From NCBI RefSeq assembly GCF_000407445.1, contig NZ_ASWB01000003.1, positions 434,001-498,000 of the forward strand: a DNA stretch of 64,000 nucleotides, written 5' to 3'. Origin of the DNA: Enterococcus moraviensis ATCC BAA-383. Its GTDB lineage: Bacteria > Bacillota > Bacilli > Lactobacillales > Enterococcaceae. Shown here in pieces: positions 18,987 to 26,655 of the stretch (the stretch's first letter is position 1; each line of letters begins with the position of its first letter). Both the position numbers and the translations under genes were made by a program. The notes under the pieces are model-generated. The model saw only the letters and a program-made list of their open reading frames with translations, was not told where the DNA came from and did not search any database.

Positions 18987-18989
18987 GCG

Positions 18990-19106
18990 AAAAGCGGAAC
19001 AAAGCGTTTAGCTCTCATGAAAATTAGGAATCTGACTAAGAAACGGTTTTTGTTTCATAGTCAGATTGTCTATTTTCCTTGAGAGTTGCTTTGTGCAGCT
19101 GGATCA
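18990..19106. repeat. Palindromic intergenic repeat, cluster A unit 2
   Basis: Same ends as unit 1 (AAAAGCGGAAC at the left, GTGCAGCTGGATCA at the right) and the shared ATTAGGAA block, but different paired arms: ACAAAGC/GCTTTGT, CTCTCA/TGAGAG, AATCTGACTA/TAGTCAGATT and a GAAAC/GTTTC tip. Both arms changed together, so base pairing rather than primary sequence is kept. Confidence 0.85.
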
Positions 19107-19108
19107 CG

Positions 19109-19281
19109 AAAAGCGGAACGAACCGTTTAGACCTCGAACAACCAAGTAGGTACCTTTCTACATCAACTCATTTTCTATTCGTTGTGTGTCAAGGCAATTA
19201 GGAAAATGATGGAAAGATACTCTTTATCTTTTCAGCATTTTGTCTATTTGTTGAGAAGTCTGGTTCGTGCAACTGGATCAG
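19109..19281. repeat. Palindromic intergenic repeat, cluster A unit 3 with insertion
   Basis: The arms match unit 1 almost exactly, but the left arm is split after CCTCGAACA by about 56 extra bases (19141-19196) that contain a small GTAG/CTAC hairpin. The right arm remains whole, so the insert would form a side branch on one strand of the stem. Confidence 0.75.
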
Positions 19282-19282
19282 C

Positions 19283-19325
19283 GAAAAGCGGAATGAGCCG
19301 CTTTGCTCTGACAGAAAAATTCCGC
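19283..19325. repeat. Truncated palindromic repeat, cluster A unit 4
   Basis: Only the left terminus AAAAGCGGAAT is recognisable. It is followed by a mini-hairpin (GAGC-CGCTTT-GCTC) and then ATTCCGC, which pairs with GCGGAAT. This looks like a deletion derivative next to the recG stop. Confidence 0.55.
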
Positions 19326-19360
19326 GAAAAGAAAATCCCATTTCTCATCTCAACAACTGA

Positions 19361-21397
19361 TCAATCAAAAAACTGCTGCTCGCTATCATTGGGTTTGATT
19401 TTATCCGCAACTCCTCGATACTCCGGCAATACCCACCATTGTTCCTTTTTCCAAATCGTACTTGCTTCTTGACGAGCAACTTCAAGAATATTGAAATCTG
19501 TCACAATATCGCCCACAGCAAATTGTGGAACGCCAGACTGTCTGGCACCAAATACTTCACCTGGCCCTCGAAGCTCCAAGTCTTTCTCGCTCAGAACAAA
19601 TCCATTATTTGTTTCTGTCATAATCTTCATCCGTTCCACACCCATTTCATTTTTAGGGTTGGCAACTAAAATACAATATGACGCATCTGATCCTCGTCCA
19701 ACACGTCCACGAAGTTGATGCAATTGCGCTAATCCGAAACGATCTGCATCCATGATCAGCATGACTGTTGCATTTGGAACATTGACCCCTACTTCAATTA
19801 CAGTTGTTGAAACTAAGAGCTGAAGATCATTTTCTTTAAACTCCTGCATGATCTCTTCTTTTTCCTGGTTTTTCATTTTACCATGAAGCAAACCAACTTG
19901 ATACGTCGGATTGAAAAAAGCAGACATATGTTCAAAAATTTCTGTGGCATTTTTAACATCTAATGCTTCAGATTCTTCAATCAACGGACAAATCACATAG
20001 GCTTGATGACCACGAGCTAATTCTTTTTCCATCCACTCTAAAACTGTATCTAATTGTGGCGGGCGAATCCAACGAGTTTCAATCGGTATTCGGCCAGCAG
20101 GCATTTCATCAATAATCGAAACATCCATCTCACCAAAAGCTGTAATCGCTAAGGTTCTTGGAATTGGCGTCGCCGTCATGAATAAAACATCAGGTTTCAA
20201 GCCTTTTTCTCGCAAGACTCGACGTTGATTCACACCAAATCGATGCTGCTCATCCGTAATAACTAATCCTAATCGGTGAAACAAGACATCTTCTTGGATC
20301 AACGCATGCGTTCCGATAATTATATCGATTTCACCAATAGCCAATTGTGCAAGGATTTCTCGACGTTCCTTCGTCTTAGTTGATCCCGTCAATAGGGCTG
20401 TTCGAACTTCTAAAGGATCGTATAACTGCTGTAGACTTTCCATATGCTGTTGCGCTAAAATCTCAGTCGGCACCATTAAAGCCCCCTGAAAGCCAGCTGT
20501 CATCGTAGCATAAAGTGCAATCGCCGCGACAACCGTTTTACCACTCCCAACATCTCCTTGAAGTAGCCGCTGCATATGATTGGGGCTCATTAAATCTCGA
20601 CAAATTTCATTGGTCACCTTTTTTTGAGCTGCAGTCAATTCAAAAGGCAACTTTTGCGTAAATGATTTTAGACGATCCACATCATATTGAATGATCAAGC
20701 CATTTTTTTCAGCTTTTTCTTGCCTTTTCAATCCTTGCATTTTTAATTGAAATAAGAAAAACTCTTCAAAAACAACTCGCCGTTTCGCCTGATGGCTTTC
20801 TTCTGGATTGCTTGGAAAGTGCATCGCAACCATTGCTTCTCTTCGTGGCATCAAACGATATTTCTCTAACAAGTCTTTTGGTAGAATTTCAGAAATCAGC
20901 TCACCATATTTTTCGAATCCTGTGCGAATCAGCTGAATCAAGCTACTTTGTCGAACTTTCTTATTCACATGATAAATTGGTGCAAAATCTTCTCCATCAT
21001 TTTTGGCCGCTAAAATTTTCATTCCATTCAATGATTTACGTTTTGCATCCCATTTTCCGTAGACGGCGATTTCTTCTGACATTACAATTTTATCTTTTAA
21101 GTAGGGCTGATTAAAGAAGGAAACGTTGATTACAGCATGGTCTTGCATCATTCGAAACATCATTCGACTTTTTTTATACCCATAACGACTAACAACAGGA
21201 TCGGATACTACTAAGCCTTTTAGAGTGACTTTTTCTTGATCTTGGATTTCATTCAACTCTTTTTCTTGAATATCATCATAACGAAAAGGGTAGTAGGACA
21301 GTAAATCTTCGATCGTTTGAATCCCTAATTCTTTTAAGTTTTCTGCTCGTTTTGGACCAACTCCTGGTAACACACCAATGTCATCTGACAAGTCCAT
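19361..21397 (-). CDS. recG: ATP-dependent DNA helicase RecG
   Basis: A 678-residue superfamily-2 helicase that remodels stalled replication forks and branched DNA. The N-terminal wedge/OB domain begins GVLPGVGPKRAENLKELGI. The motor domain has Walker A GDVGSGKTVVAA, the DEQH box in ITDEQHRFG, TATPIPRT, and motif VI in QLRGRVGRG. ATG at 21397 has GAGAGGAGG at normal spacing, so the in-frame ATG at 21415 is rejected. It follows fakA by about 100 bases, across a terminator-like hairpin. Confidence 0.96.
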   Translation of the reverse strand: MDLSDDIGVLPGVGPKRAENLKELGIQTIEDLLSYYPFRYDDIQEKELNEIQDQEKVTLKGLVVSDPVVSRYGYKKSRMMFRMMQDHAVINVSFFNQPYLKDKIVMSEEIAVYGKWDAKRKSLNGMKILAAKNDGEDFAPIYHVNKKVRQSSLIQLIRTGFEKYGELISEILPKDLLEKYRLMPRREAMVAMHFPSNPEESHQAKRRVVFEEFFLFQLKMQGLKRQEKAEKNGLIIQYDVDRLKSFTQKLPFELTAAQKKVTNEICRDLMSPNHMQRLLQGDVGSGKTVVAAIALYATMTAGFQGALMVPTEILAQQHMESLQQLYDPLEVRTALLTGSTKTKERREILAQLAIGEIDIIIGTHALIQEDVLFHRLGLVITDEQHRFGVNQRRVLREKGLKPDVLFMTATPIPRTLAITAFGEMDVSIIDEMPAGRIPIETRWIRPPQLDTVLEWMEKELARGHQAYVICPLIEESEALDVKNATEIFEHMSAFFNPTYQVGLLHGKMKNQEKEEIMQEFKENDLQLLVSTTVIEVGVNVPNATVMLIMDADRFGLAQLHQLRGRVGRGSDASYCILVANPKNEMGVERMKIMTETNNGFVLSEKDLELRGPGEVFGARQSGVPQFAVGDIVTDFNILEVARQEASTIWKKEQWWVLPEYRGVADKIKPNDSEQQFFD

Positions 21398-21457
21398 TGA
21401 TTTTCCTCCTCTCATCTGTTAAATACGAATATTATCGGTATTTATTCTATTTTATAT

Positions 21458-21490
21458 AGAAAAAGCCAAACAACTAGTGTCTGGCTTCAA
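21458..21490 (-). terminator. Terminator-like hairpin between fakA and recG
   Basis: On the minus strand AAGCCAGACA-CTAG-TTGTTTGGCTTTTT, following the fakA stop. It may attenuate rather than abolish read-through into recG. Confidence 0.65.
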
Positions 21491-21501
21491 TAAATCAGTT
21501 A

Positions 21502-23175
21502 TTATTCAGCTGAAAACAAGTATGGATAAACAGGTTGTCCACCTTCATGGAGCTCTGTTTCTAGATCTTCAAATTCAGTAGTCAATGCTTCTACAAATTT
21601 TTCAGCTTCTTTCATTGTGCCGTCTTCGCCGACAATAATCGTGACGATTTCTGTATCTTCATCGATCATTCGTTTTAGAGTATCCAATGATGCTTTGAAC
21701 ATATCCGGTTCAGAAACAACGATCTTACCGTCGATCATTCCTAGATAGTCATCTTTTTTGATTTCGACATTATCGATTGTTGTATCGCGTACAGCTGTTG
21801 TTACCTGTCCACTAACAACACTTTCGATCATTTCTGTCATCGTTGTTTTATTTTCTTCAAGCGATTGTTGATCATTGAATGCAAGCATTGCTGTCATCCC
21901 TTGAGAGATCGTTTTAGTTGGTACGACTGCTACTGGAATATCCGCTACTTCTGCTGCTTGATCTGCTGCCATGAAGATATTTTTATTATTAGGTAAAATG
22001 ATTACTTGATCCGCATTAACTTCTTTAACGGCTTTTAAGATGTCCTCAGTACTTGGGTTCATTGTTTGACCACCACTGATGATGTAACTAGCACCTAAAC
22101 TGCGGAACAACTCTTGCACACCTTCTCCTGCTGCAATTGCAATAACTGCATACGGAACACGTGCTTTTTGAACAGCTGCTGCTTGAGCATCGTGTTCAAC
22201 TAATGTTTCGTGCTGTAAACGCATGTTGTCTACTTTGATTTTCACTAATGAACCAAATTTTTGGCCATAGTTCATTACTTCACCTGGATGTTCTGTATGA
22301 ACATGAACTTTGATGATTTCATCGTCGTTTACAACAAGTAAAGAATCCCCTAATTCGTTTAGGTAGTTTCTAAATGTTTCATAATCGAAATCACTGTCCA
22401 CAGTTGGACCTTCACCGATTTGAACCATGATTTCTGTACAATAACCGAATTTGATATCTTCAGTTGCTACATGTCCGCTGACACCACGGTGATGCTCAGC
22501 ATTGACCATCTCATCCATTTCACCTGGACTAGGTTCATACACTTCAGTAGCCAAAAATTCACCTGATAAAGCTTCTAAAAAGCCTTCATAGATAAATAAT
22601 AATCCCTGACCACCACTATCGACCACACCAACCTCTTTTAATACAGGTAAAAGATCTGGTGTTTTCGCTAAAGCACGTTTTGCACCTTTTACTACAGCTT
22701 CCATCACTTCAATACAATCATCTGTTTCTTTGGCTTTACGTTCACCTGAACGAGCAGCTTCACGAGAAACAGTTAAAATTGTACCTTCTACGGGTTTCAT
22801 TACTGCTTTATAGGCAGTCTCAACGCCATGAGTAAACGCTGCTGCTAAATCTTTTGCATTCAACGTTTCAACATCTGGAATTTGTTTAGAAAATCCACGG
22901 AATAATTGCGATAAGATAACGCCAGAATTACCTCTAGCACCCATCAATAATCCTTTTGAAAGAATTGTTGTTAATTCTCCGACTTTTTCTGAGCGAGAAT
23001 CAGCTACCGCTTTCGCTCCACTCGTCATAGATAAGTTCATATTTGTTCCTGTATCGCCATCTGGCACAGGGAAAACGTTCAATGAGTTGACATACTCTGC
23101 ATTCACATGCAAACGACTCGCACCAGCCTGAACCATCTCTTGGAACTGACTTGCACTGATTTCTGTTACATTCAC
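21502..23175 (-). CDS. fakA: Fatty acid kinase subunit FakA (DhaL/DegV-associated)
   Basis: A 557-residue protein with an N-terminal DhaL-type kinase domain (PVPDGDTGTNMNLSM at about residues 35-49; GARGNSGVILSQ near 98-109) and a C-terminal FakA region with GGQTMNPSTEDI. FakA phosphorylates FakB-bound exogenous fatty acids, producing the same acyl-phosphates that PlsX makes from acyl-ACP. The presence of plsX and acpP further along the same strand therefore makes pathway sense. No FakB (DegV) gene is in the window. ATG follows AGGAGGAT. Confidence 0.93.
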   Translation of the reverse strand: MNVTEISASQFQEMVQAGASRLHVNAEYVNSLNVFPVPDGDTGTNMNLSMTSGAKAVADSRSEKVGELTTILSKGLLMGARGNSGVILSQLFRGFSKQIPDVETLNAKDLAAAFTHGVETAYKAVMKPVEGTILTVSREAARSGERKAKETDDCIEVMEAVVKGAKRALAKTPDLLPVLKEVGVVDSGGQGLLFIYEGFLEALSGEFLATEVYEPSPGEMDEMVNAEHHRGVSGHVATEDIKFGYCTEIMVQIGEGPTVDSDFDYETFRNYLNELGDSLLVVNDDEIIKVHVHTEHPGEVMNYGQKFGSLVKIKVDNMRLQHETLVEHDAQAAAVQKARVPYAVIAIAAGEGVQELFRSLGASYIISGGQTMNPSTEDILKAVKEVNADQVIILPNNKNIFMAADQAAEVADIPVAVVPTKTISQGMTAMLAFNDQQSLEENKTTMTEMIESVVSGQVTTAVRDTTIDNVEIKKDDYLGMIDGKIVVSEPDMFKASLDTLKRMIDEDTEIVTIIVGEDGTMKEAEKFVEALTTEFEDLETELHEGGQPVYPYLFSAE

Positions 23176-23211
23176 CTAAAAAATCCTCCTTTGAGATTCA
23201 CTGTTGCATAG

Positions 23212-23357
23212 AAAAGCGAAACGAACTGCTTAGACCTCGAACAAATTAGGAAAATGCAGGAAAGATGCTCTGTGTCTTTTCGGCATTTTCTCTATTTGTT
23301 GAGAGGTCTGGTTCGTGGAGCTAGATCAATAAAAAGTGAAACGATCACGTCCAGCTA
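23212..23357. repeat. Palindromic intergenic repeat, cluster B (one full unit plus a remnant)
   Basis: The full unit at 23212-23327 closely resembles cluster A unit 1, including TTAGACCTCGAACAAATTAG and CTATTTGTTGAGAGGTCTGG. It is followed at 23330-23357 by what looks like a left terminus (AAAAAGTGAAAC) fused almost directly to a right terminus (CACGTCCAGCT), as if the middle had been deleted. It lies between yloU and fakA. Confidence 0.8.
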
Positions 23358-23380
23358 AACTCTTGCTAACAGCTGGCTAC

Positions 23381-23743
23381 CTAGTCAGGCAACACACGAA
23401 CACCTTGCACAAATACGTTGACTGAATTAGCAGTCACACCTAATAGTGTTTCAAGGTTGTATTTTACTTTTTCTTGTACATTACGAGATACTTCTGAAAT
23501 TTTTGTTCCATAACTTACGATTGTATATACGTCGACCGCAACGCCATTTTCTTCTTGACGTACGACAACACCTTTAGAATAATTTTCTTTACGCAAAATG
23601 CCATTTAAATTATCTTTGATTTGGTTTTTACTAGCCATACCGACGATTCCGTAGATATCTGTCGCAGCTCCGCCTACTACAGTGGCGATAACATCATTGG
23701 TAATCTCAATGGTGCCTGCTGGTGTTTTGATTTTTACAGCCAT
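23381..23743 (-). CDS. Asp23/Gls24-family protein (YloU-type)
   Basis: A 120-residue Asp23/DUF322 protein beginning MAVKIKTPAGTIEITNDVIA, with the core GGAATDIYGIVGM and the ending VNVFVQGVRVLPD. In Firmicutes the yloU-fakA (yloV)-recG order is conserved, and family members associate with the membrane and envelope stress. Its molecular role is not settled. It is the first gene of the operon and is divergent from rpmB; the 265-base gap holds promoters for both. Confidence 0.92.
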   Translation of the reverse strand: MAVKIKTPAGTIEITNDVIATVVGGAATDIYGIVGMASKNQIKDNLNGILRKENYSKGVVVRQEENGVAVDVYTIVSYGTKISEVSRNVQEKVKYNLETLLGVTANSVNVFVQGVRVLPD

Positions 23744-23921
23744 TGATGAAAGCCTCCTTAAAGAGCATAATTGCCCTATTTTCTTCTATAATATTTTAAC
23801 ATAGCCGTACCTTAATGAAAAGGAACTTATCTAGATAATTATAGAGGTCTCATCTATTTTACCAATAATTGTATAATTTACATCGTTTGTAGGAAAATGT
23901 CAAACTGATTTGAAAATTCTC

Positions 23922-23950
23922 TTGCAAAAAAATGCCTTTTATGATAAATT
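23922..23950 (+). promoter_or_regulatory. rpmB promoter
   Basis: TTGCAA (23922-23927), 17-base spacer, TAAATT (23945-23950), about 58 bases upstream of the rpmB ATG. The rest of the gap upstream is AT-rich and should hold the divergent yloU promoter, which I could not place with confidence. Confidence 0.55.
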
Positions 23951-24008
23951 AAGTTAGTATGAGCTGAAGACTAACGCTCCGAGATCAAAGCAAAGGAGGA
24001 AACTAAAA

Positions 24009-24197
24009 ATGGCAAAAGTATGTTACTTTACTGGTCGCAAGACAACTAGCGGAAATAACCGCTCACATGCAATGAACGCTACTAAACGTACTGTTAAACC
24101 TAACTTGCAAAAAGTTCGTGTATTAATAGACGGTAAACCTAAAAAAGTTTGGGTGTCAACTCGTGCTTTGAAATCTGGTAAAATCGAGCGTGTTTAA
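24009..24197 (+). CDS. rpmB: 50S ribosomal protein L28
   Basis: A 62-residue basic ribosomal protein: [20 protein letters not shown], then the [16 protein letters not shown] core and [15 protein letters not shown]. It has the family's normal length. The N-terminus contains a single cysteine rather than the CxxC pairs of zinc-binding L28 forms. The ribosome site AAAGGAGGAAACTAAAA is strong. Monocistronic with its own terminator. Confidence 0.97.
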   Translation: MAKVCYFTGRKTTSGNNRSHAMNATKRTVKPNLQKVRVLIDGKPKKVWVSTRALKSGKIERV

Positions 24198-24210
24198 TAG
24201 AACGTAATCA

Positions 24211-24245
24211 AAAAGCTGAACGGCATGCCGTTCAGCTTTTTTTAT
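24211..24245. terminator. Bidirectional terminator between rpmB and thiN
   Basis: A perfect 30-base palindrome (24211-24240) with A and T tracts at the ends. It serves the converging rpmB and thiN transcripts. Its arm AAAAGCTGAAC equals the left end of the cluster C palindromic repeats. Confidence 0.9.
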
Positions 24246-24886
24246 TTACCATCACAACTTTGAATTACGGCTATTATTCCTGCACCGAATGAAAACTCAG
24301 CAGTCGTTCCAACAAATTCATTACTTGCATACGAAGTAGGGACTTTTACATCCACCTGATCTAATGTATATTTGCTTTTTGTCAAAGTCAACTTTTTGAC
24401 TGGTGTTAGACAGCAATACGCTAAATAGTCCATCCCTTCTTCTTTTTCCACTACATAACTTCCTGGAAGGTAATACGCAATACTGTTTTGATGATTCCTA
24501 AGTTTTATTTGATGCGCAAATGGTTGAAAACGTGGCTCCATAGGCAACCATAAATTGGCTAAAAAATGATCTAAACGACCACCCGTTGCACCTATGATCG
24601 TTATTTCCGATTCAGGAAACTTTTCAACAGTCAGTGCTAATGCTAACTGAGTATCTGTATCATCTTTTTCAGCTTGTGCCTGTACTAGCTCTTTTGCTTG
24701 TTTTTGAATCTGTTGATATTCAGTGGACGTTAATGAATCAAAATCACCGACTGCAAGATCCAATGACCAACCTTGTTTCACGATATATAAGCTTCCTCGA
24801 TCAATCCCTACAAAATAGTCAAATGCTGTTGGCTCAAACTGCGGCCAATCATCAGGCGAGCCGCCCGCCACAAGAAGAATATTCAT
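24242..24886 (-). CDS. thiN: Thiamine diphosphokinase
   Basis: A 214-residue enzyme that transfers diphosphate from ATP to thiamine. It has the N-terminal catalytic fold with GIDRGSLYIVKQGWSLDLAV, followed by GDFDS, the acidic KDDTDTQLAL motif, and GATGGRLDHFLANL. The C-terminal thiamine-binding beta domain is shorter and less conserved. It is the last gene of the long priA-thiN cluster and overlaps rpe by one base, an order seen in many Firmicutes (rsgA-rpe-thiN). Confidence 0.94.
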   Translation of the reverse strand: MNILLVAGGSPDDWPQFEPTAFDYFVGIDRGSLYIVKQGWSLDLAVGDFDSLTSTEYQQIQKQAKELVQAQAEKDDTDTQLALALTVEKFPESEITIIGATGGRLDHFLANLWLPMEPRFQPFAHQIKLRNHQNSIAYYLPGSYVVEKEEGMDYLAYCCLTPVKKLTLTKSKYTLDQVDVKVPTSYASNEFVGTTAEFSFGAGIIAVIQSCDGK

Positions 24887-25536
24887 TAATCCAACACAGC
24901 TCTCAACGCTTCTATACGCTCTTTAGGACTTTCTGAATCATAGATATAAGAACCTGCTACAAATACATTGGCTCCAGCTTCTTTACAGCGCTTAGCTGTT
25001 TCTGGAACAATGCCTCCATCCACTTCAATATCGTACGTATACCCTTTTGATTCTTTCCATTCCTTTAATTGCGCGATTTTATCAAGTGAACTTTCTATAA
25101 ATGATTGTCCTCCAAAGCCAGGATTCACTGTCATGATCAAGACTTGGTCGACTAAATCTAATACATATTCAATCGCAGATAACGGTGTGCCTGGATTGAT
25201 CACCACGCCTGCTTTGACACCGGATGCTTTGATCATTTGGATAGCACGGTGGATATGAGGTGTTGATTCTTCATGAATCGTAATAATGTCCGCACCAGCT
25301 TTAGCAAAAGCCTCAATATAATTTTCTGGCTGAACGATCATCAAGTGAACATCTAACGGTAACTTAGTTACTGGTCGAATCGCCGAAACTACGTTAGGTC
25401 CTAAGGTAATATTCGGGACGAATTGACCATCCATCACATCCACATGAATGTAATCTGCTCCTAATTTTTCGACTAATTGAATATCTCTTTCTAAATTGGC
25501 AAAATCGGCACTTAAAATCGATGGTGCTAGTTTCAT
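24886..25536 (-). CDS. rpe: Ribulose-phosphate 3-epimerase
   Basis: A 216-residue TIM-barrel enzyme of the pentose phosphate pathway, interconverting ribulose-5-phosphate and xylulose-5-phosphate. Signatures: LAPSILSADFANLE, HVDVMDGQFVPNITLGP (metal and catalytic Asp), VNPGFGGQ and EVDGGI near the C-terminal phosphate site. ATG at 25536 follows AAGGGAG by about 8 bases, so the in-frame GTG at 25545 is not used. Confidence 0.96.
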   Translation of the reverse strand: MKLAPSILSADFANLERDIQLVEKLGADYIHVDVMDGQFVPNITLGPNVVSAIRPVTKLPLDVHLMIVQPENYIEAFAKAGADIITIHEESTPHIHRAIQMIKASGVKAGVVINPGTPLSAIEYVLDLVDQVLIMTVNPGFGGQSFIESSLDKIAQLKEWKESKGYTYDIEVDGGIVPETAKRCKEAGANVFVAGSYIYDSESPKERIEALRAVLD

Positions 25537-25549
25537 TAAAGCCACTCCC

Positions 25550-26449
25550 TTATTTTTTCTTATAAATTGGTCTACGGTTTTCTATTTCTAATAAAAACTG
25601 CAGATAATTATCATAACGTGTTTGAGCAATCGTTCCAGCTTCTACGCGACTTTTCACTTCGCAACCTGGTTCTTTACGGTGCATACATTCGCGAAATTTA
25701 CAGGATGAAGATGCTTCTACAAATTCTGGAAATTGCTTTGGCAACTCAGTTGTTTCCATTTCTAAAAAGTCGATTGAGCTAAATCCAGGGGTATCTGCAA
25801 CTAACCCATCGTACAATGGCAATAGTTCTACATGACGCGTCGTATGTTTCCCTCGCCCTAACGATTCAGAAATTGCATCTGTAGCCAATTGGAGATCCGG
25901 CGAAATTTTGTTTAGCAAGGTCGATTTCCCTGCTCCTGATTGCCCCATGAAAACGGTCAAGCGTTCTGGAAAATATTGTTCCAGTGCGCGTACTGCTTCT
26001 TCATCATTGGCTTTCGTTGCTGCAATGACTGGATAACCGATTTCTCCATAAACTCTTTTAACCTCATCCACGCTGACTGCTTCTGTGCCGTTCAGCAAAT
26101 CAATCTTCGTTAAGTATAGGATTGGCGCAATCTCTTTATCTTCTAACGTGACTAAAAAACGATCCAATAGATTGTAGGAGAAATTAGGTTCGATCATGCT
26201 CATGACAACTACACCTTGATCCACATTCGCCACTGGCGGACGCACCAACTCATTATGTCTAGGAAATACTTCAAGCAAATAGCCATCCGTTGGATTATCA
26301 CTTTCAAACATAACCTCATCACCGACTAATGGCGTGATTTTTCGATTACGAAAATTCCCGCGGGCTCTCGTTTGAAATGTTGCGCCCTCTGCATAAATAT
26401 AGTAAAAACCGCTTAATGCTTTTCTAATTTGACCTTTCAGAAATGCCAC
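25550..26449 (-). CDS. rsgA: Ribosome small subunit-dependent GTPase RsgA
   Basis: A circularly permuted GTPase that proofreads 30S assembly. N-terminal OB fold (KALSGFYYIY); G4 in LTKIDLL precedes G1 GQSGAGKSTL; G3 is DTPGFSS; a C-terminal zinc knuckle follows in SCKFRECMHRKEPGCEVK. The start is uncertain. The outer GTG at 26449 overlaps the ribosome site GAGGAGG, whereas CTG at 26440 lies exactly 8 bases after it and would give MKGQIRKALSGFYY, the usual N-terminus. I give the outer limit but favour CTG. It lies between prkC and rpe. Confidence 0.93.
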   Translation of the reverse strand: MAFLKGQIRKALSGFYYIYAEGATFQTRARGNFRNRKITPLVGDEVMFESDNPTDGYLLEVFPRHNELVRPPVANVDQGVVVMSMIEPNFSYNLLDRFLVTLEDKEIAPILYLTKIDLLNGTEAVSVDEVKRVYGEIGYPVIAATKANDEEAVRALEQYFPERLTVFMGQSGAGKSTLLNKISPDLQLATDAISESLGRGKHTTRHVELLPLYDGLVADTPGFSSIDFLEMETTELPKQFPEFVEASSSCKFRECMHRKEPGCEVKSRVEAGTIAQTRYDNYLQFLLEIENRRPIYKKK

Positions 26450-26527
26450 CTCCTCGTCTCTGTTGGTTTCATTTTACCATAGGTTGGAGAAAAGCTAAAC
26501 GCAGGGCTTGAGAAATCAATTTTTCTC

Positions 26528-26577
26528 ACAAAAAAAAAGACCGAGCCATAACTTGTAACGTCATGACTCAGCCTTAT
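26528..26577 (-). terminator. Terminator after prkC
   Basis: On the minus strand, CTGAGTCATGAC and GTTATGGCTCGG pair over 12 bp, including G-U pairs, followed by TCTTTTTTTTT. It lies between prkC and rsgA, so the kinase transcript may end here in part. Confidence 0.7.
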
Positions 26578-26655
26578 GAAATCTGGATAAATAGCGAAAA
26601 TAAAAGTGTTTACTCTCGTACATCTTATACTTAAATTTTAGCCGACTAACATATT

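Noticed and set aside
19182-19669. Plus-strand open frames through cluster A and the recG 3' end
   Set aside because: They run across palindromic repeat sequence or antisense to recG, with no coding character.
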